Shown: piece after piece, positions 52,115 to 60,827 of the stretch | Position numbering within the stretch: position 1 is the stretch's first letter | How the letters are laid out: each line of letters begins with the position of its first letter | Origin: Streptomyces sp. CB02261 | GTDB lineage: Bacteria; Actinomycetota; Actinomycetes; Streptomycetales; Streptomycetaceae | Direction: 5' to 3' | DNA length: 64,000 bases | Assembly (NCBI RefSeq): GCF_001905665.1 | Contig: NZ_LIVX01000001.1 | Location: forward strand, 868,001 to 932,000 | Program-made: the position numbers and the translations under genes | Notes under the pieces: generated by a model | Databases searched by the model: none | What the model saw: the letters and a program-made list of their open reading frames with translations, nothing else | What the model was told of the DNA's origin: nothing

Positions 52115-53775
52115 GCTGCGAGCCCTTCGGCGAGCGGTCCCAGCGCGAGGGCGGGGAAGTAGGTGAGGCCGGCGACGATGAGGATCGTGCCGACGAGGAG
52201 GCCGGTGAACAGCGGCTTCTCGGTCCGCAGGGTGCCCGCCGTCTCGGGGACGGGCGTCTGCGCGGCCAGCGAGCCGGCGAGCGCGAGGACGAACACCATG
52301 GGCAGGAACCGGCCGAGCAGCATCGCGATGCCGAGGGTCGTGTTGAACCAGGGGGTGTCGGCGCCGAGGCCGGCGAACGCGGAGCCGTTGTTGTTGGCGG
52401 CCGAGGTGTAGGCGTAGAGGATCTCGGAGAAGCCGTGCGCGCCGGTGTTCGTCATCGACCGCGCCGGGCCGTCGAGGGCCATGGCGACGCCGGTGAGGCC
52501 GAGGACGAGGGCCGGGGTGACGAGGATGTAGCAGGCGGCGTACTTGATCTCGCGGACGCCGATCTTCCTGCCCAGGTACTCGGGCGTCCGGCCGACCATC
52601 AGTCCGGCGAGGAACACCGCGATGACCGCCATGATCAGCATGCCGTAGAGGCCGGAGCCGACGCCGCCGGGCGCGATCTCGCCCAGCTGCATGCCGAGCA
52701 GGGTGATGCCGCCGCCGAAGCCGGTGTACGAGGAGTGGAAGGAGTTCACGGCGCCGGTGGAGGTGAGCGTGGTCGCCACCGCGAAGAGCGACGAGCCGGC
52801 GATCCCGAACCGGGTCTCCTTGCCCTCCATGGCGCCGCCCGCGAGCTCGAAGGCGGGGCCGTGGTGCGCGAACTCGGTCCACGTCATCAGCGCGGTGAAG
52901 CCGAGCCAGATGGCCGCCATCGCGCCGAGGACCGCGTACCCCTGCCTGACGCTGCCGACCATCCGGCCGAAGGTCCGTGTCAGCGCGAAGGGGATGAGCA
53001 GGATCAGATAGATCTCGAAGAGGTTCGACAGGCCGCCGGGGTTCTCGAAGGGGTGGGCGGAGTTGGCGTTGAAGTAACCGCCGCCGTTCGTGCCCAGTTC
53101 CTTGATGACCTCCTGCGAGGCGACCGCGCCGCCGTTCCACTGCTGCGTACCGCCCGTGAAGAGGCCGACCTCGTGGATCCCGGCGAAGTTCTGGATGACG
53201 CCGCAGGCGACGAGCACGAGCGCGCCCACGACGGAGATCGGCAGCAGGATCCGTACGACCCCGCGGACCAGGTCGGCCCAGAAGTTGCCCAGTTCGCCCG
53301 TACGGGACCGGGCGAAGCCGCGGACCAGTGCCACCGCGACCGCGATGCCGACCGCCGCCGAGACGAAGTTCTGCACCGCGAGGCCGCCCGTCTGCACGAC
53401 GTGGCCCATGGCCTGTTCGCCGGAGTACGACTGCCAGTTGGTGTTGGCCACGAAGGAGGCGGCGGTGTTGAACGCCTGGTCGGGGTCGATCGACACGAAG
53501 CCGAGCGAGCCGGGCAGCACGCCCTGCGCCCGCTGGAGGAGGTAGAGGAGGAGGACGCCCACGGCGGAGAAGGCGAGGACCGCGCGCACATAGGCGGGCC
53601 AGCGCATCTCCACCGTCGGGTCGGCGCCGATGCCCCGGTAGATCCACCGCTCCACGCGGAGGTGCCGGTCGGAGGAGTAGACCCGGGCCATGTGGTCACC
53701 GAGCGGGCGGTACGAGAGGCCGAGCGCGACGACCAGCGCGAGGAGCTGGAGGGCGCCGGCGAGGACGGGAGTCAT
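52111..53775 (-). CDS. kdpA: Potassium-transporting ATPase KdpA subunit
   Basis: 554 residues, about ten membrane helices. Superfamily-of-K-transporters pore loops can be seen: [51 protein letters not shown] loop ([14 protein letters not shown]), and [11 protein letters not shown]. It forms the K+-selective channel of the pump. It follows kdpF by 9 bp. Confidence 0.97.
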   Translation of the reverse strand: MTPVLAGALQLLALVVALGLSYRPLGDHMARVYSSDRHLRVERWIYRGIGADPTVEMRWPAYVRAVLAFSAVGVLLLYLLQRAQGVLPGSLGFVSIDPDQAFNTAASFVANTNWQSYSGEQAMGHVVQTGGLAVQNFVSAAVGIAVAVALVRGFARSRTGELGNFWADLVRGVVRILLPISVVGALVLVACGVIQNFAGIHEVGLFTGGTQQWNGGAVASQEVIKELGTNGGGYFNANSAHPFENPGGLSNLFEIYLILLIPFALTRTFGRMVGSVRQGYAVLGAMAAIWLGFTALMTWTEFAHHGPAFELAGGAMEGKETRFGIAGSSLFAVATTLTSTGAVNSFHSSYTGFGGGITLLGMQLGEIAPGGVGSGLYGMLIMAVIAVFLAGLMVGRTPEYLGRKIGVREIKYAACYILVTPALVLGLTGVAMALDGPARSMTNTGAHGFSEILYAYTSAANNNGSAFAGLGADTPWFNTTLGIAMLLGRFLPMVFVLALAGSLAAQTPVPETAGTLRTEKPLFTGLLVGTILIVAGLTYFPALALGPLAEGLAA

Positions 53776-53784
53776 GGGGCGGCC

Positions 53785-53874
53785 TCAGAACCTCTCGGGC
53801 TTGACGAGGGCGAGGACGAGATAGCCGACGAGGGCGGCGGCCACGAGGAGACCGACGATGTTCTCGGCGCTCAC
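53785..53874 (-). CDS. kdpF: KdpF small membrane subunit
   Basis: 29 residues from GTG 53874: one helix (NIVGLLVAAALVGYLVLALV) and the KdpF-type end KPERF. It lies between a 27-residue peptide gene and kdpA. KdpF stabilises the KdpABC complex in lipid. Confidence 0.9.
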   Translation of the reverse strand: MSAENIVGLLVAAALVGYLVLALVKPERF

Positions 53875-53954
53875 AGCTTGGCCACCCCCTTGGCGATGAA
53901 GGCCACCAGCGCGAAGACCGCGACCGTGGTGACGACGAAGGCCACGTCGGCCAT
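53871..53954 (-). CDS. 27-residue membrane peptide upstream of kdpF
   Basis: ATG 53954 with GGGAG six bases upstream; product is a single hydrophobic helix (ADVAFVVTTVAVFALVAFIA) ending KGVAKL. Its stop overlaps the kdpF start (GTGA), so translation should be coupled. It is not KdpF and not a duplication of it (no KPERF end). It may be a second small subunit or an upstream coupling peptide. Too short for ordinary gene callers. Confidence 0.7.
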   Translation of the reverse strand: MADVAFVVTTVAVFALVAFIAKGVAKL

Positions 53955-54038
53955 CGTGAGCTCCCGGATGCAGGAAGAAGGAAGTCGAATTCCCGGACGA
54001 GACGAGGAAACCCCTGTTCGGGGCGGACACCGCCGCCG

Positions 54039-54077
54039 TTGACGTGCCTCTGACGCGCCGCGTGTCCGTCTTGACGC
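54039..54077. promoter_or_regulatory. Three TGACG repeats in the kdp upstream region
   Basis: TGACG occurs at 54040-54044, 54051-54055 and 54072-54076 (spacings 11 and 21 bp, about one and two helical turns). Read on the kdp (minus) strand they are CGTCA. Their phasing suggests a response-regulator site, perhaps KdpE-like. No kdpDE gene is in the window. Confidence 0.35.
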
Positions 54078-54136
54078 TTCCTCTACGCCGTCGCAGGAGG
54101 CCGGGACCGCGCGACCGGTGGCCCACGCGGCCCGGG

Positions 54137-54490
54137 TCACCCGAGCGTGGCCGCGCCCACTCCCAGCCATACGGCTCCGAGGCCGGCGGCCAGGCTCCCG
54201 GCCACGTTCAGCGCCGCGTACCCCTTCGCCCCGCCCTCGTACAGCGCGTACGTCTCGTACGAGAAGGTCGAGTACGTCGTCAGCGCCCCGCACAGACCCG
54301 TGCCGAGCAGCAGGTACGCCTGCGCGGAGGCGACCCCGGCCAGCAGTCCGAGGGCGAACGAGCCGACGACGTTCACCGTGAACGTCCCCCAGGGGAAGCC
54401 GGGTCCGAACCGGGCCTTCATCGCCCGGTCCGTGAGGTACCGCAGGGGCGCGCCGACGGCGGCTCCCGCGACGACGAGCAGCCAGTTCAC
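54137..54490 (-). CDS. crcB: FluC/CrcB fluoride channel subunit
   Basis: 117 residues from GTG 54490, overlapping the preceding crcB copy (GTGA). Four helices; FluC landmarks [26 protein letters not shown] (Asn in helix 2) and [16 protein letters not shown] (break helix with the Phe/Thr/Ser track). Exports fluoride as a dual-topology dimer. In Gram-positive bacteria, paired FluC proteins may form heterodimers. Confidence 0.93.
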   Translation of the reverse strand: MNWLLVVAGAAVGAPLRYLTDRAMKARFGPGFPWGTFTVNVVGSFALGLLAGVASAQAYLLLGTGLCGALTTYSTFSYETYALYEGGAKGYAALNVAGSLAAGLGAVWLGVGAATLG

Positions 54491-54900
54491 GCGGCGGCCG
54501 CCCGTCCGCGTACGGCCCTGGCCGCGGTGATCCCGGCCCCTACGGCGACGAGCGCGGCGACCGGGGTCGCGCCGAGGTACAGCAGGCCGCGCGCCGGGTC
54601 GCCCGCGCCCAGCAGTCGTTCCGTGTCGAGGCTGTACGTCGAGAAGGTGGTGAACCCGCCGCAGAATCCAGGGCCGAGGAAGGGGCGCAGCAGCGGGTGC
54701 GGGGCGGCGGGGGGCTCCGTGAGGAGGACCATCAGGATGCCGAGCAGCGCGCAGCCGCTCGCGTTCACCGTGAACGTGGTCCAGGGGAAGGCGCCTTCGG
54801 GGGTCGGCCAGAGCAGCGCCGCGCCGTAGCGGGCGGTCGCGCCGAGGGCGCCGCCGGCGGCGACGGCCCCGACGACCGGCAGTTCCGCGCGCAGGCCCAT
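54487..54900 (-). CDS. crcB: FluC/CrcB fluoride channel subunit (second copy)
   Basis: 137 residues from ATG 54900; a longer frame to 54951 is open. [35 protein letters not shown] and [22 protein letters not shown] are the FluC motifs. Co-transcribed with the other copy. No fluoride (crcB) riboswitch was recognised in the upstream region. Confidence 0.92.
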   Translation of the reverse strand: MGLRAELPVVGAVAAGGALGATARYGAALLWPTPEGAFPWTTFTVNASGCALLGILMVLLTEPPAAPHPLLRPFLGPGFCGGFTTFSTYSLDTERLLGAGDPARGLLYLGATPVAALVAVGAGITAARAVRGRAAAA

Positions 54901-55363
54901 GCGCCCAGGGTACGAGGACGGGCGCACGGGCCTGCTCAAGGCGAGGCGCACACGCGGTTCGCCGCCCCGGGGCGCGCCACCCCGGTCGGGCGACGCGAGA
55001 GCGCTTCAAGGCGAGGCGCACGGGCACGGTCCCCGGCCTGGGGCATTAACCGGGGGTCGGCCCGTGGCCTCGCTCTGCGATGGTCCGGCCACGCCCTGCG
55101 ACGGGTCAAAGCCGGGCCGGTGAGTCTGTCAGATCCCTCGGATCCGCCCCGCGGGGTGTCCGGGAGGCCCGCGGGAGGGTCGTGACGGGGTCCGCTCGGG
55201 GGCGGTGGAGACGGCTGCGACCTGCGACGACGCGGGGGGAGGTGGTCCGGCCACCATCCGGCGGCCGATTCGGGTGCCGGGTACACCTCGTCCCGGAGGG
55301 CGGGGTCGGGCGACGGTGGTGGGGCAGCGGGAGGGAGCTGCGCAACCTTCGGGCAGGAGTGTC
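54901..55363. other. Non-coding region between crcB and the transposase-like gene
   Basis: About 460 bases without a convincing gene; divergent promoters must lie here. TCAAGGCGAGGCGCAC occurs twice as a direct repeat (54936-54951 and 55006-55021), and GGTCGGGCGACG also twice (near 54984 and 55307). No inverted terminal repeats of an insertion sequence were seen beside the next gene. Confidence 0.5.
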
Positions 55364-56641
55364 GTGAGTACATCCGTCGCAATCAAGCGCAGGACCGTCG
55401 CCGGGGCCGTTTCTCCGGCCGTTCCCCTGGGCGTCGTCAGTTCCGTCGGCGCGGCCGGCTCGCGCGAGGACGTCTACGCCGAGCTGTGTGGCGCGCTGTT
55501 CTCCGGTTTCCCGCGGCGCGACCAGCGGCTGAAGGCCGAGCAGTACCTGCACGGGCTGCTGACCGCGCAGGGCCGCAAGTCCATCCGTAACATCGCCGCC
55601 CAGATAGGGGGGCCCGCGGCCGAGCAGAGCCTGCACCACTTCGTGTCCAGTTCGACCTGGGACTGGCAGCCCATGCGGGCGGCGCTCGCCCGGTTCCTGG
55701 AGCGGAACAGCTGCCCGCAGGCCTGGGTGGTGCGCCCGATGCCGATCCCGAAGGCCGGGGAGCACTCGGTGGGCGTGGACCGGCGTTTCGATCCGGAGCG
55801 CGGTCAGGTCTTCCACGGCCAGCAGGCGTTCGGGGTGTGGTTCGCGAGCGACGAGCTGAGCGTGCCCGTGAACTGGCGTCTGTTCCTGCCGGATCCCTGG
55901 GTGAACGACCGGACCCGGCGTGACCGCGCGGAGGTTCCGCAGGAGGCCGGCGAGGAGACGCTGGAGGAGTGCGCGGTCGCGGCGGCGCTCGACACCGCCC
56001 GCTGGTCCGACGTCACCCGCAAGCCGGTGCTGCTCGACATCCGGGGCGGCGCGGGGCGGGCGGCCCTCACCCGGCTCGCCGGGGCGGGGGTGCCGGTCGT
56101 GGCCCGGATCGGTCCGGGCTCCCGGCTCGCGATCGCCGACCGGTCGTTGCCCGGCTTCGGGGCGGGCCCGCTGACCGCCGTACAGATCCTGGAGTCGCTC
56201 AAGGGGCTGCGCAGGCCGGTGAGCTGGGTGGACACCGTGGCCGGCACGCGGACCTCGCGCACGTCGCTCGCCACGGCCGTCCGCGTGGCGCTGCCCACGC
56301 CGGGCGGGGAGCGGATGCGTCCGCTCGTGCTGCTCGGGGAGTGGGACGATCCCCGGCGGGCCCCGGCCCGGGTGTGGATCAGCGATCTGACCGGGTCGCC
56401 GGTCGGTTCCCTGCTGCGGCTGACGAAGCTGGCCCGCCGGGTGGAGCGGGACTTCGTGGAGGTCGGGGAGGGGGCGGGGCTGCGGGACTTCGTGGGCCGC
56501 TCGTTCCGCGGCTGGCACCGTCACATCACGCTCGCGTCGGCGGCCCACGCGGCGACGGTCATGGCCGCCACCGACTGGGAGGCGGCCTACGACTCCCGCT
56601 ACGGCCCGGCGCGCACGGCGGCCCGGCGCGCGGCGAGCTGA
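55364..56641 (+). CDS. IS701-like transposase relative, probably inactive and domesticated
   Basis: 425 residues from GTG 55364 (GGCAGGAG upstream). Fold signatures of IS701/DDE_5 transposases: RKSIRNIAAQIGGPAAEQSLHHFVSSSTWDW, then IPKAGEHSVGVDRRF and HGQQAFGVWFA. Where active IS701 enzymes have (V/I)DDTGFPK, this protein has VVRPMPIPK, so the first catalytic Asp is missing. An Asp in VLLDIRGGAG and a Glu in LLGEWDD occupy the later positions. It has no visible terminal inverted repeats, target duplication or flanking mobile genes, and its GC matches its surroundings. A domesticated DNA-binding protein is the best inference. Confidence 0.72.
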   Translation: MSTSVAIKRRTVAGAVSPAVPLGVVSSVGAAGSREDVYAELCGALFSGFPRRDQRLKAEQYLHGLLTAQGRKSIRNIAAQIGGPAAEQSLHHFVSSSTWDWQPMRAALARFLERNSCPQAWVVRPMPIPKAGEHSVGVDRRFDPERGQVFHGQQAFGVWFASDELSVPVNWRLFLPDPWVNDRTRRDRAEVPQEAGEETLEECAVAAALDTARWSDVTRKPVLLDIRGGAGRAALTRLAGAGVPVVARIGPGSRLAIADRSLPGFGAGPLTAVQILESLKGLRRPVSWVDTVAGTRTSRTSLATAVRVALPTPGGERMRPLVLLGEWDDPRRAPARVWISDLTGSPVGSLLRLTKLARRVERDFVEVGEGAGLRDFVGRSFRGWHRHITLASAAHAATVMAATDWEAAYDSRYGPARTAARRAAS

Positions 56642-56683
56642 GGAACGGTCGGCCGGTGGCGGCCCGGCGCGCGGCGAGCTGAG
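56617..56683 (+). repeat. 26-bp direct duplication at the 3' end of the transposase-like gene
   Basis: The 26 bases at 56617-56642 (covering the last codons and stop) recur exactly at 56658-56683, 41 bp apart. A further cluster of three GCCGACCGG units follows near 56755-56795. Local slippage duplications in non-coding DNA. Confidence 0.85.
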
Positions 56684-56827
56684 CGACCCGCGCGGCGGTG
56701 GGCTGACGGAGACGGACGGCTGGTGAAGGCCTGACGGACGGTCGGCCGGCGGTGGGCCGACCGGATCCGGGCCGACCGGAACCGAGCCGACCGGTGCACC
56801 GGGCGCGCCGCGTGTGCGCGGCGTCCG

Positions 56828-58858
56828 TCAGTTGCCGCCGCGCTCCGGCGGGCCCGGCTGGCGGGCCGGGTCCGTCGTGGCGCGGCCCCGGGCCAGGACC
56901 TCGCGGGTGCGCTGGAGGCGCAGGGCCAGCTGGACCTCAAGGACCTGGCCCGGCTTCTGCCACTCGGGGCCGAGGAGTTCGCTGATCCGTTCGAGCCGGC
57001 GGGAGACCGTGTTGGGGTGGACGTGCAGCGCCTCGGCCGCGTTCGTCGGGCTGCCTCCGGACGCGAAGTACGCCTCCAGGGTGTGGGTGAGGTCGGTGAA
57101 CCGCTCGGCGTCGTAGTCGAGCACGGGTCCGATCGCGGCCTCCACGAAGCCCTCGACGTCGTTGTCGTCGGAGAGCAGCAGCCCCAGGAACCCCAGGTCC
57201 TGCACGGAAGCCGCCGAGCCGGTGCCGCCGAGCGCGCTCATCGCGTCCAGGCAGCGGCCGGCCTCCTGGTGCATGCGCGCGACGCCGTCGGGGCTCCAGC
57301 CGGGGCCGGCGGCGGCGACCGAGACGGGGTGCCCGAGCAGCGGGGACAGTTCCGCGGCGACGGCCTTGGCGGCGGCGGAGGCGTCGATCCCCGGGAGCAG
57401 CAGCACGATGCAGCCGCCCTGCACGGTCTTGAGGCCGGAGAGGCGGTAGGCGTAGGAGGACGCCCAGACGACGGCCCTGCCCTGCTCGCCGCCCTCGGGC
57501 CGGGCGAGTACGAGGACGTGCGGTTTGCGCAGGTCGACGCCGAGACGGCGGGCGCGCTGGGCGATCTGCTGCGGCGCGTGCGGCGGGTCGGCGATGAGGT
57601 CGTCGAGGAGTTCGTCGCGGACGGGTCCTTCGGCGACGGCGGTGGAGCGCCGCATGAGGAGGAGGAAGGCGACGGACTGGGCGGCGAGTTCGAGGAGCCG
57701 CTCGTCCTCGCCGGTGAGTCCGCCGGCGGCGCGGATGACGAGGCCGCCGAGGTCCTCGGAGCCGGCGATGACGGGCGCGACCCAGGTGTCGTCGGCGGCG
57801 AGGACGGGGCGGCGGCGGGCGTGCGCGTCGAGCGAGGCCTTGGCGACGGCCTCCTCGTCGAGGCCGGGGATGTCGCCGGCGGTGGCGAGGCAGCGGCCGC
57901 CCTGGTCGCGGATCATGACGGTCGCGTCGAGGGCGTCGGCGGCGGCCTTGGCGACGTTGCAGAGGTCGCCGCCCGCGAGGACGAGGTTCATGATGCGGCC
58001 GTGGGCCTCGCTGACGTGCCGCATGCGGGTGAGGCTGGTACGGACGCGGGAGCTGTCCCGCTCCAGTTCGGTGACCTCGGCCCGGGTGCGGTCGAGCAGG
58101 CCGGTCTTCTCGACGGCGAGGGCGGCGAGGTCGGCGAGCGCGGCGAGGAGCCCGATCTCCTCGGAGGTGTGGTGGCGGACGCGGCGGTCGGCTCCGTGGA
58201 GGGCGCCGATCACGGTGTCGCCGCTGCGGAGCGGCGCGGCCATGATGGCGTGCAGGTCCTCGGCGCGCAGGGCCGCTTCGGCGGCTTCGTCGAAGGCGGG
58301 GGCGTGGACGCCGGCGTCGAGGGAGCCGGAGGGGGCGAAGCGCTCGTCGGCGAGGTAGTCGGCGGTCCAGACGGGTTCGCCGTGGTGCTGGACGGCGCCG
58401 CCGAGCCCGTACCCCTCGGCGATCCTCAGGCCGGGGGCGAGCCGGGGTCCCTCGGTGCGGCCGCCGCGGGAGCCCTCGGTCGTGTGGACGTAGCAGGCTC
58501 CGTGCGGGCCGCGCAGGGTCACGTACGCCAGGTCGAGGTCGAGCAGCCGGCGGGCGCGGCGGGTGATGACGCGCAGGACGCTGTCGAGGTCGTAGGCGGA
58601 GGTCAGGTCGCGGGCGGTGTCGGTGAGGGCGGCGAGTCCGGCCTCGCGGCGCGCTTCGTCGACGCGGTCCCGGCGGACGCCGCCGGCCAGTTCCACGGCC
58701 CGTTCGAGGCGGTGGAGTTCCTCACCGGCGAGCCCGGAGCGACGTGCCTCGTCGAGGAGGGCGTCGAAGCGGGCGGGCGGGGCCTGCTCCGCGAGCAGTT
58801 CGAGGACCGTGAGCAGCGCGTCGGCACCACCGGCTCCGTCGGCGCCGTGCAAGGTCAT
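56828..58858 (-). CDS. PucR/CdaR-family transcriptional regulator with GAF domain
   Basis: 676 residues. A helical N terminus (1-75), a GAF-type sensor domain (about 80-235: LTDTARDLTSAYDLDSVLRVITRRARRLL at its start), a coiled linker, a PucR/GGDEF-like middle, and the C-terminal HTH_30 (LEAYFASGGSPTNAAEALHVHPNTVSRRLERISELLG). Domain order matches actinobacterial PucR regulators of degradation or secondary-metabolism genes. It follows the SARP gene on the same strand, with its own promoter at 58921-58949. Confidence 0.9.
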   Translation of the reverse strand: MTLHGADGAGGADALLTVLELLAEQAPPARFDALLDEARRSGLAGEELHRLERAVELAGGVRRDRVDEARREAGLAALTDTARDLTSAYDLDSVLRVITRRARRLLDLDLAYVTLRGPHGACYVHTTEGSRGGRTEGPRLAPGLRIAEGYGLGGAVQHHGEPVWTADYLADERFAPSGSLDAGVHAPAFDEAAEAALRAEDLHAIMAAPLRSGDTVIGALHGADRRVRHHTSEEIGLLAALADLAALAVEKTGLLDRTRAEVTELERDSSRVRTSLTRMRHVSEAHGRIMNLVLAGGDLCNVAKAAADALDATVMIRDQGGRCLATAGDIPGLDEEAVAKASLDAHARRRPVLAADDTWVAPVIAGSEDLGGLVIRAAGGLTGEDERLLELAAQSVAFLLLMRRSTAVAEGPVRDELLDDLIADPPHAPQQIAQRARRLGVDLRKPHVLVLARPEGGEQGRAVVWASSYAYRLSGLKTVQGGCIVLLLPGIDASAAAKAVAAELSPLLGHPVSVAAAGPGWSPDGVARMHQEAGRCLDAMSALGGTGSAASVQDLGFLGLLLSDDNDVEGFVEAAIGPVLDYDAERFTDLTHTLEAYFASGGSPTNAAEALHVHPNTVSRRLERISELLGPEWQKPGQVLEVQLALRLQRTREVLARGRATTDPARQPGPPERGGN

Positions 58859-58916
58859 GGTCCCGTCCCCCGTGGTCGAGCGAAATCGGGCACCTGGGCG
58901 GAAACCCGTACTGCTC

Positions 58917-58933
58917 GCCGAAACTAATTCGGC
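58917..58933. promoter_or_regulatory. Inverted repeat over the -10 box of the PucR gene
   Basis: GCCGAA-ACTAA-TTCGGC is a perfect 6-bp-arm inverted repeat that covers the predicted -10. It may be an operator for autoregulation. Confidence 0.45.
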
Positions 58934-58949
58934 TTCGGGAGTCGGTCAA
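58921..58949 (-). promoter_or_regulatory. Promoter of the PucR-type regulator gene
   Basis: On the minus strand TTGACC (58944-58949), 17-base spacer, TAGTTT (58921-58926). About 60 bases upstream of the start codon. Confidence 0.6.
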
Positions 58950-59007
58950 CGGTGAGTTGCCGCACTTCATTCCCGGTGGCGCCCCGCGCCCCGGGCCGCG
59001 CCGGTGG

Positions 59008-59892
59008 TCAGCCGACGGAGCCCGCCGTGACGAGCCGGGCGCGTGCCGGGCTGTACTGGGCGGGGATACGGGGAGCGTACACGGGGCGGACGGCCGAGTT
59101 CCGCACGGTGAGGACCGAGCTCTGGAGGCGGCGGAGCCGGGCGGAGGGTTCCATGCCGCTCTCCCCCTTGAGGGCCAGGCGCAGTCGCTCGTACACGGTG
59201 AGGGCCTCGTCGGGCTGTCCGGAGCGCAGCAGGGCGACCATGTAGTGGGCGTGGAGCGGCTCGTTGGTGCGGTAGCGGGCGACGAGCCCGGAGAGTTCGG
59301 CGAGCAGCTCGGCGTGCCGTCCGAGACCCAACTGCGCTTCCACCCACTGGTCGAGGACGCTCAGCCGGGAGGCTTCGAGGCGCTCGATCTCCCTGCGGAG
59401 GCGGGGTCCCGCGGCGACGCCCGCGTAGGGTTCGCCGCGCCAGAGGGCCAGTGCCTCGCCGAGGCGGAGCGCGGCGCGCGGGAGGTCGCCCGCTTCCATG
59501 GCGCGGTAGCCGGCGCCGGCCGCGCGCTCGAACTGCCAGACGTCGTGGACGCCGCCGCCGGTGTCGAGGCGGTAGCCGCCCGGCTGGGAGACGAGGATGG
59601 CGTCGGCGGTGCGCCGCTCGGACCAGCCGGGTCCGGGCTCGTCCGGCGCGGCGCCGCGCCGCAGCGCGCCCGCGATGAGGCTGCGCAACTCCGCTATGTG
59701 GGACTGGAGCTCGGCGCGGGCGCCGCGGGGCGCGCCGGACGGCCACAGCTCCTCGGTCAGCACCGTGACGGGGACGACCTGGTCGGCGCTGGCCGTGAGC
59801 AGGGCGAGGAGCTGCCGGGGTGCGGCTGCCGTCGGGGTGATCGACACCCCGTGCTCACGTACCGACAGTCCCCCCAGGATCCGGACGTCCAC
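59008..59892 (-). CDS. SARP (Streptomyces antibiotic regulatory protein) family regulator
   Basis: 294 residues from GTG 59892 with GAGGGGGCAAG upstream. N-terminal winged helix (MDVRILGGLSVREHG, TVLTEELWPSGAPRGARAELQSHIAELRSLI) followed by the bacterial transcriptional activation domain (LRREIERLEASRLSVLDQWVEAQLGLGRHAELLAELSGLVARYRTNEPLHAHYMVALLRSGQ in outline). No ATPase domain, so the small ActII-ORF4/RedD type. No biosynthetic genes are in the window, so its targets are elsewhere or it is orphan. Confidence 0.92.
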   Translation of the reverse strand: MDVRILGGLSVREHGVSITPTAAAPRQLLALLTASADQVVPVTVLTEELWPSGAPRGARAELQSHIAELRSLIAGALRRGAAPDEPGPGWSERRTADAILVSQPGGYRLDTGGGVHDVWQFERAAGAGYRAMEAGDLPRAALRLGEALALWRGEPYAGVAAGPRLRREIERLEASRLSVLDQWVEAQLGLGRHAELLAELSGLVARYRTNEPLHAHYMVALLRSGQPDEALTVYERLRLALKGESGMEPSARLRRLQSSVLTVRNSAVRPVYAPRIPAQYSPARARLVTAGSVG

Positions 59893-59943
59893 CTTGCCCC
59901 CTCAGTGCCTGTGCGGTGTCTGCGCGCGGGATGACTCTCGTTG

Positions 59944-59972
59944 ATTAGAAAAGACCCCCGTAGGCATGTCAA
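59944..59972 (-). promoter_or_regulatory. Promoter of the SARP gene
   Basis: On the minus strand a consensus TTGACA (59967-59972), 17-base spacer and TCTAAT (59944-59949) precede the start codon by about 50 bases. Confidence 0.75.
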
Positions 59973-60326
59973 TAAGAAACCGGATGGTACGGAAACCCAA
60001 CCCGGGATATCGGGGTGATTCACCCCCTTTATGGGGGTATTGAGGCGCCTCGTTTTCGTCACTGGCGCAGACCACCGCACCCCGGAAGACTGTTTCCGGA
60101 CTCGGAGGTACGCTTTCGCAGGGCTCTTGCGGATCCCGGGGAGGCCGACACGCGCGAGTTCACGCCAGAATCCGGCCGCTCGGTACGGTTCCGGGAGCGG
60201 CCGGGGTCACGGCGGGTGGGGGTCGGTAAGCGGTGGGGCCGCTAGGGGGTGAGCGTCGGCCGTCGGAAGGGGCCGGACGTCGGAGGGGGCGGGCGGCTCG
60301 GTCGGCGAGATCGCCTCAGACACCCC
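59973..60326. other. Non-coding region upstream of the SARP gene
   Basis: About 350 bases without a gene. ACCCCC-TTTAT-GGGGGT (60022-60038) and the 10-bp palindrome GAGGCGCCTC (60042-60051) lie 50-80 bp upstream of the SARP -35 box and are candidate control sites. The rest up to the DUF1772 stop at 60327 shows only GC-rich low-information sequence. Confidence 0.5.
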
Positions 60327-60794
60327 CTAGAGCACGGCCGCGGCCGTCAGCAGGCCGAACGCGAGGGTGACGAGAGCCGTACGGACACGGTGGAAACCGT
60401 TCCAGCGCTTCTCGAAGGCGGCGCGGACCGCCGCGGGGTCGTCGCCCGGGGCCTCGGAGGCGGCGAGCGCGTTGTTGAGCGGGACGTTGCCGCCGACGGT
60501 GACGGCGTGGTTGAGCGCCGCGGCCACGAGCCCCGCCAGCACCAGCCACGCCTGGGTGTCCGTGCGCCCGTCGACGGGCACGAGGTACGCGGCGACGGGA
60601 AAGGCGAGGACCCCGAGGAAGACGGTGAGGAAGACGCCCCTCGGCACGCACTCGTTGATCCGGCGCATCGCCGTGACGAACTCGGCGTCCGTCAGACGGG
60701 CGAGCGCGGGCATGATCCCGGTCTGGAAGATCAGCATGAAGCCGGCGTAGAGGCCGGTGCATCCGACGGCGAGGGCGAGCAGCAGGGAGGCCAT
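60327..60794 (-). CDS. DUF1772 (anthrone oxygenase-like) membrane protein
   Basis: 155 residues, four hydrophobic helices: LLLALAVGCTGLYAGFMLIF, VFLTVFLGVLAFPVAAYLVP, AWLVLAGLVAAALNHAVTV and a final VTLAFGLLTAAAVL. VTVGGNVPLNNAL and WNGFHRVRTAL are the DUF1772 signature stretches. The family includes fungal anthrone oxygenases, but bacterial members are mostly uncharacterised. Single gene on the minus strand. Confidence 0.85.
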   Translation of the reverse strand: MASLLLALAVGCTGLYAGFMLIFQTGIMPALARLTDAEFVTAMRRINECVPRGVFLTVFLGVLAFPVAAYLVPVDGRTDTQAWLVLAGLVAAALNHAVTVGGNVPLNNALAASEAPGDDPAAVRAAFEKRWNGFHRVRTALVTLAFGLLTAAAVL

Positions 60795-60827
60795 GGGGCC
60801 ATTCTTGCCCGCTGCCCGCCGTGCGCG

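Noticed and set aside
54901..55100. Fluoride (crcB) riboswitch upstream of the FluC pair
   Set aside because: The conserved core of that motif was not found on the minus strand in this region.
55205..56700. A complete insertion sequence around the IS701-like gene
   Set aside because: No terminal inverted repeats or flanking target duplication were found, and the first catalytic Asp is missing.
57017..58927. A 636-codon plus-strand frame opposite the PucR-type gene
   Set aside because: Gly/Val/Ala-rich shadow; the minus-strand regulator has recognisable GAF and HTH domains.
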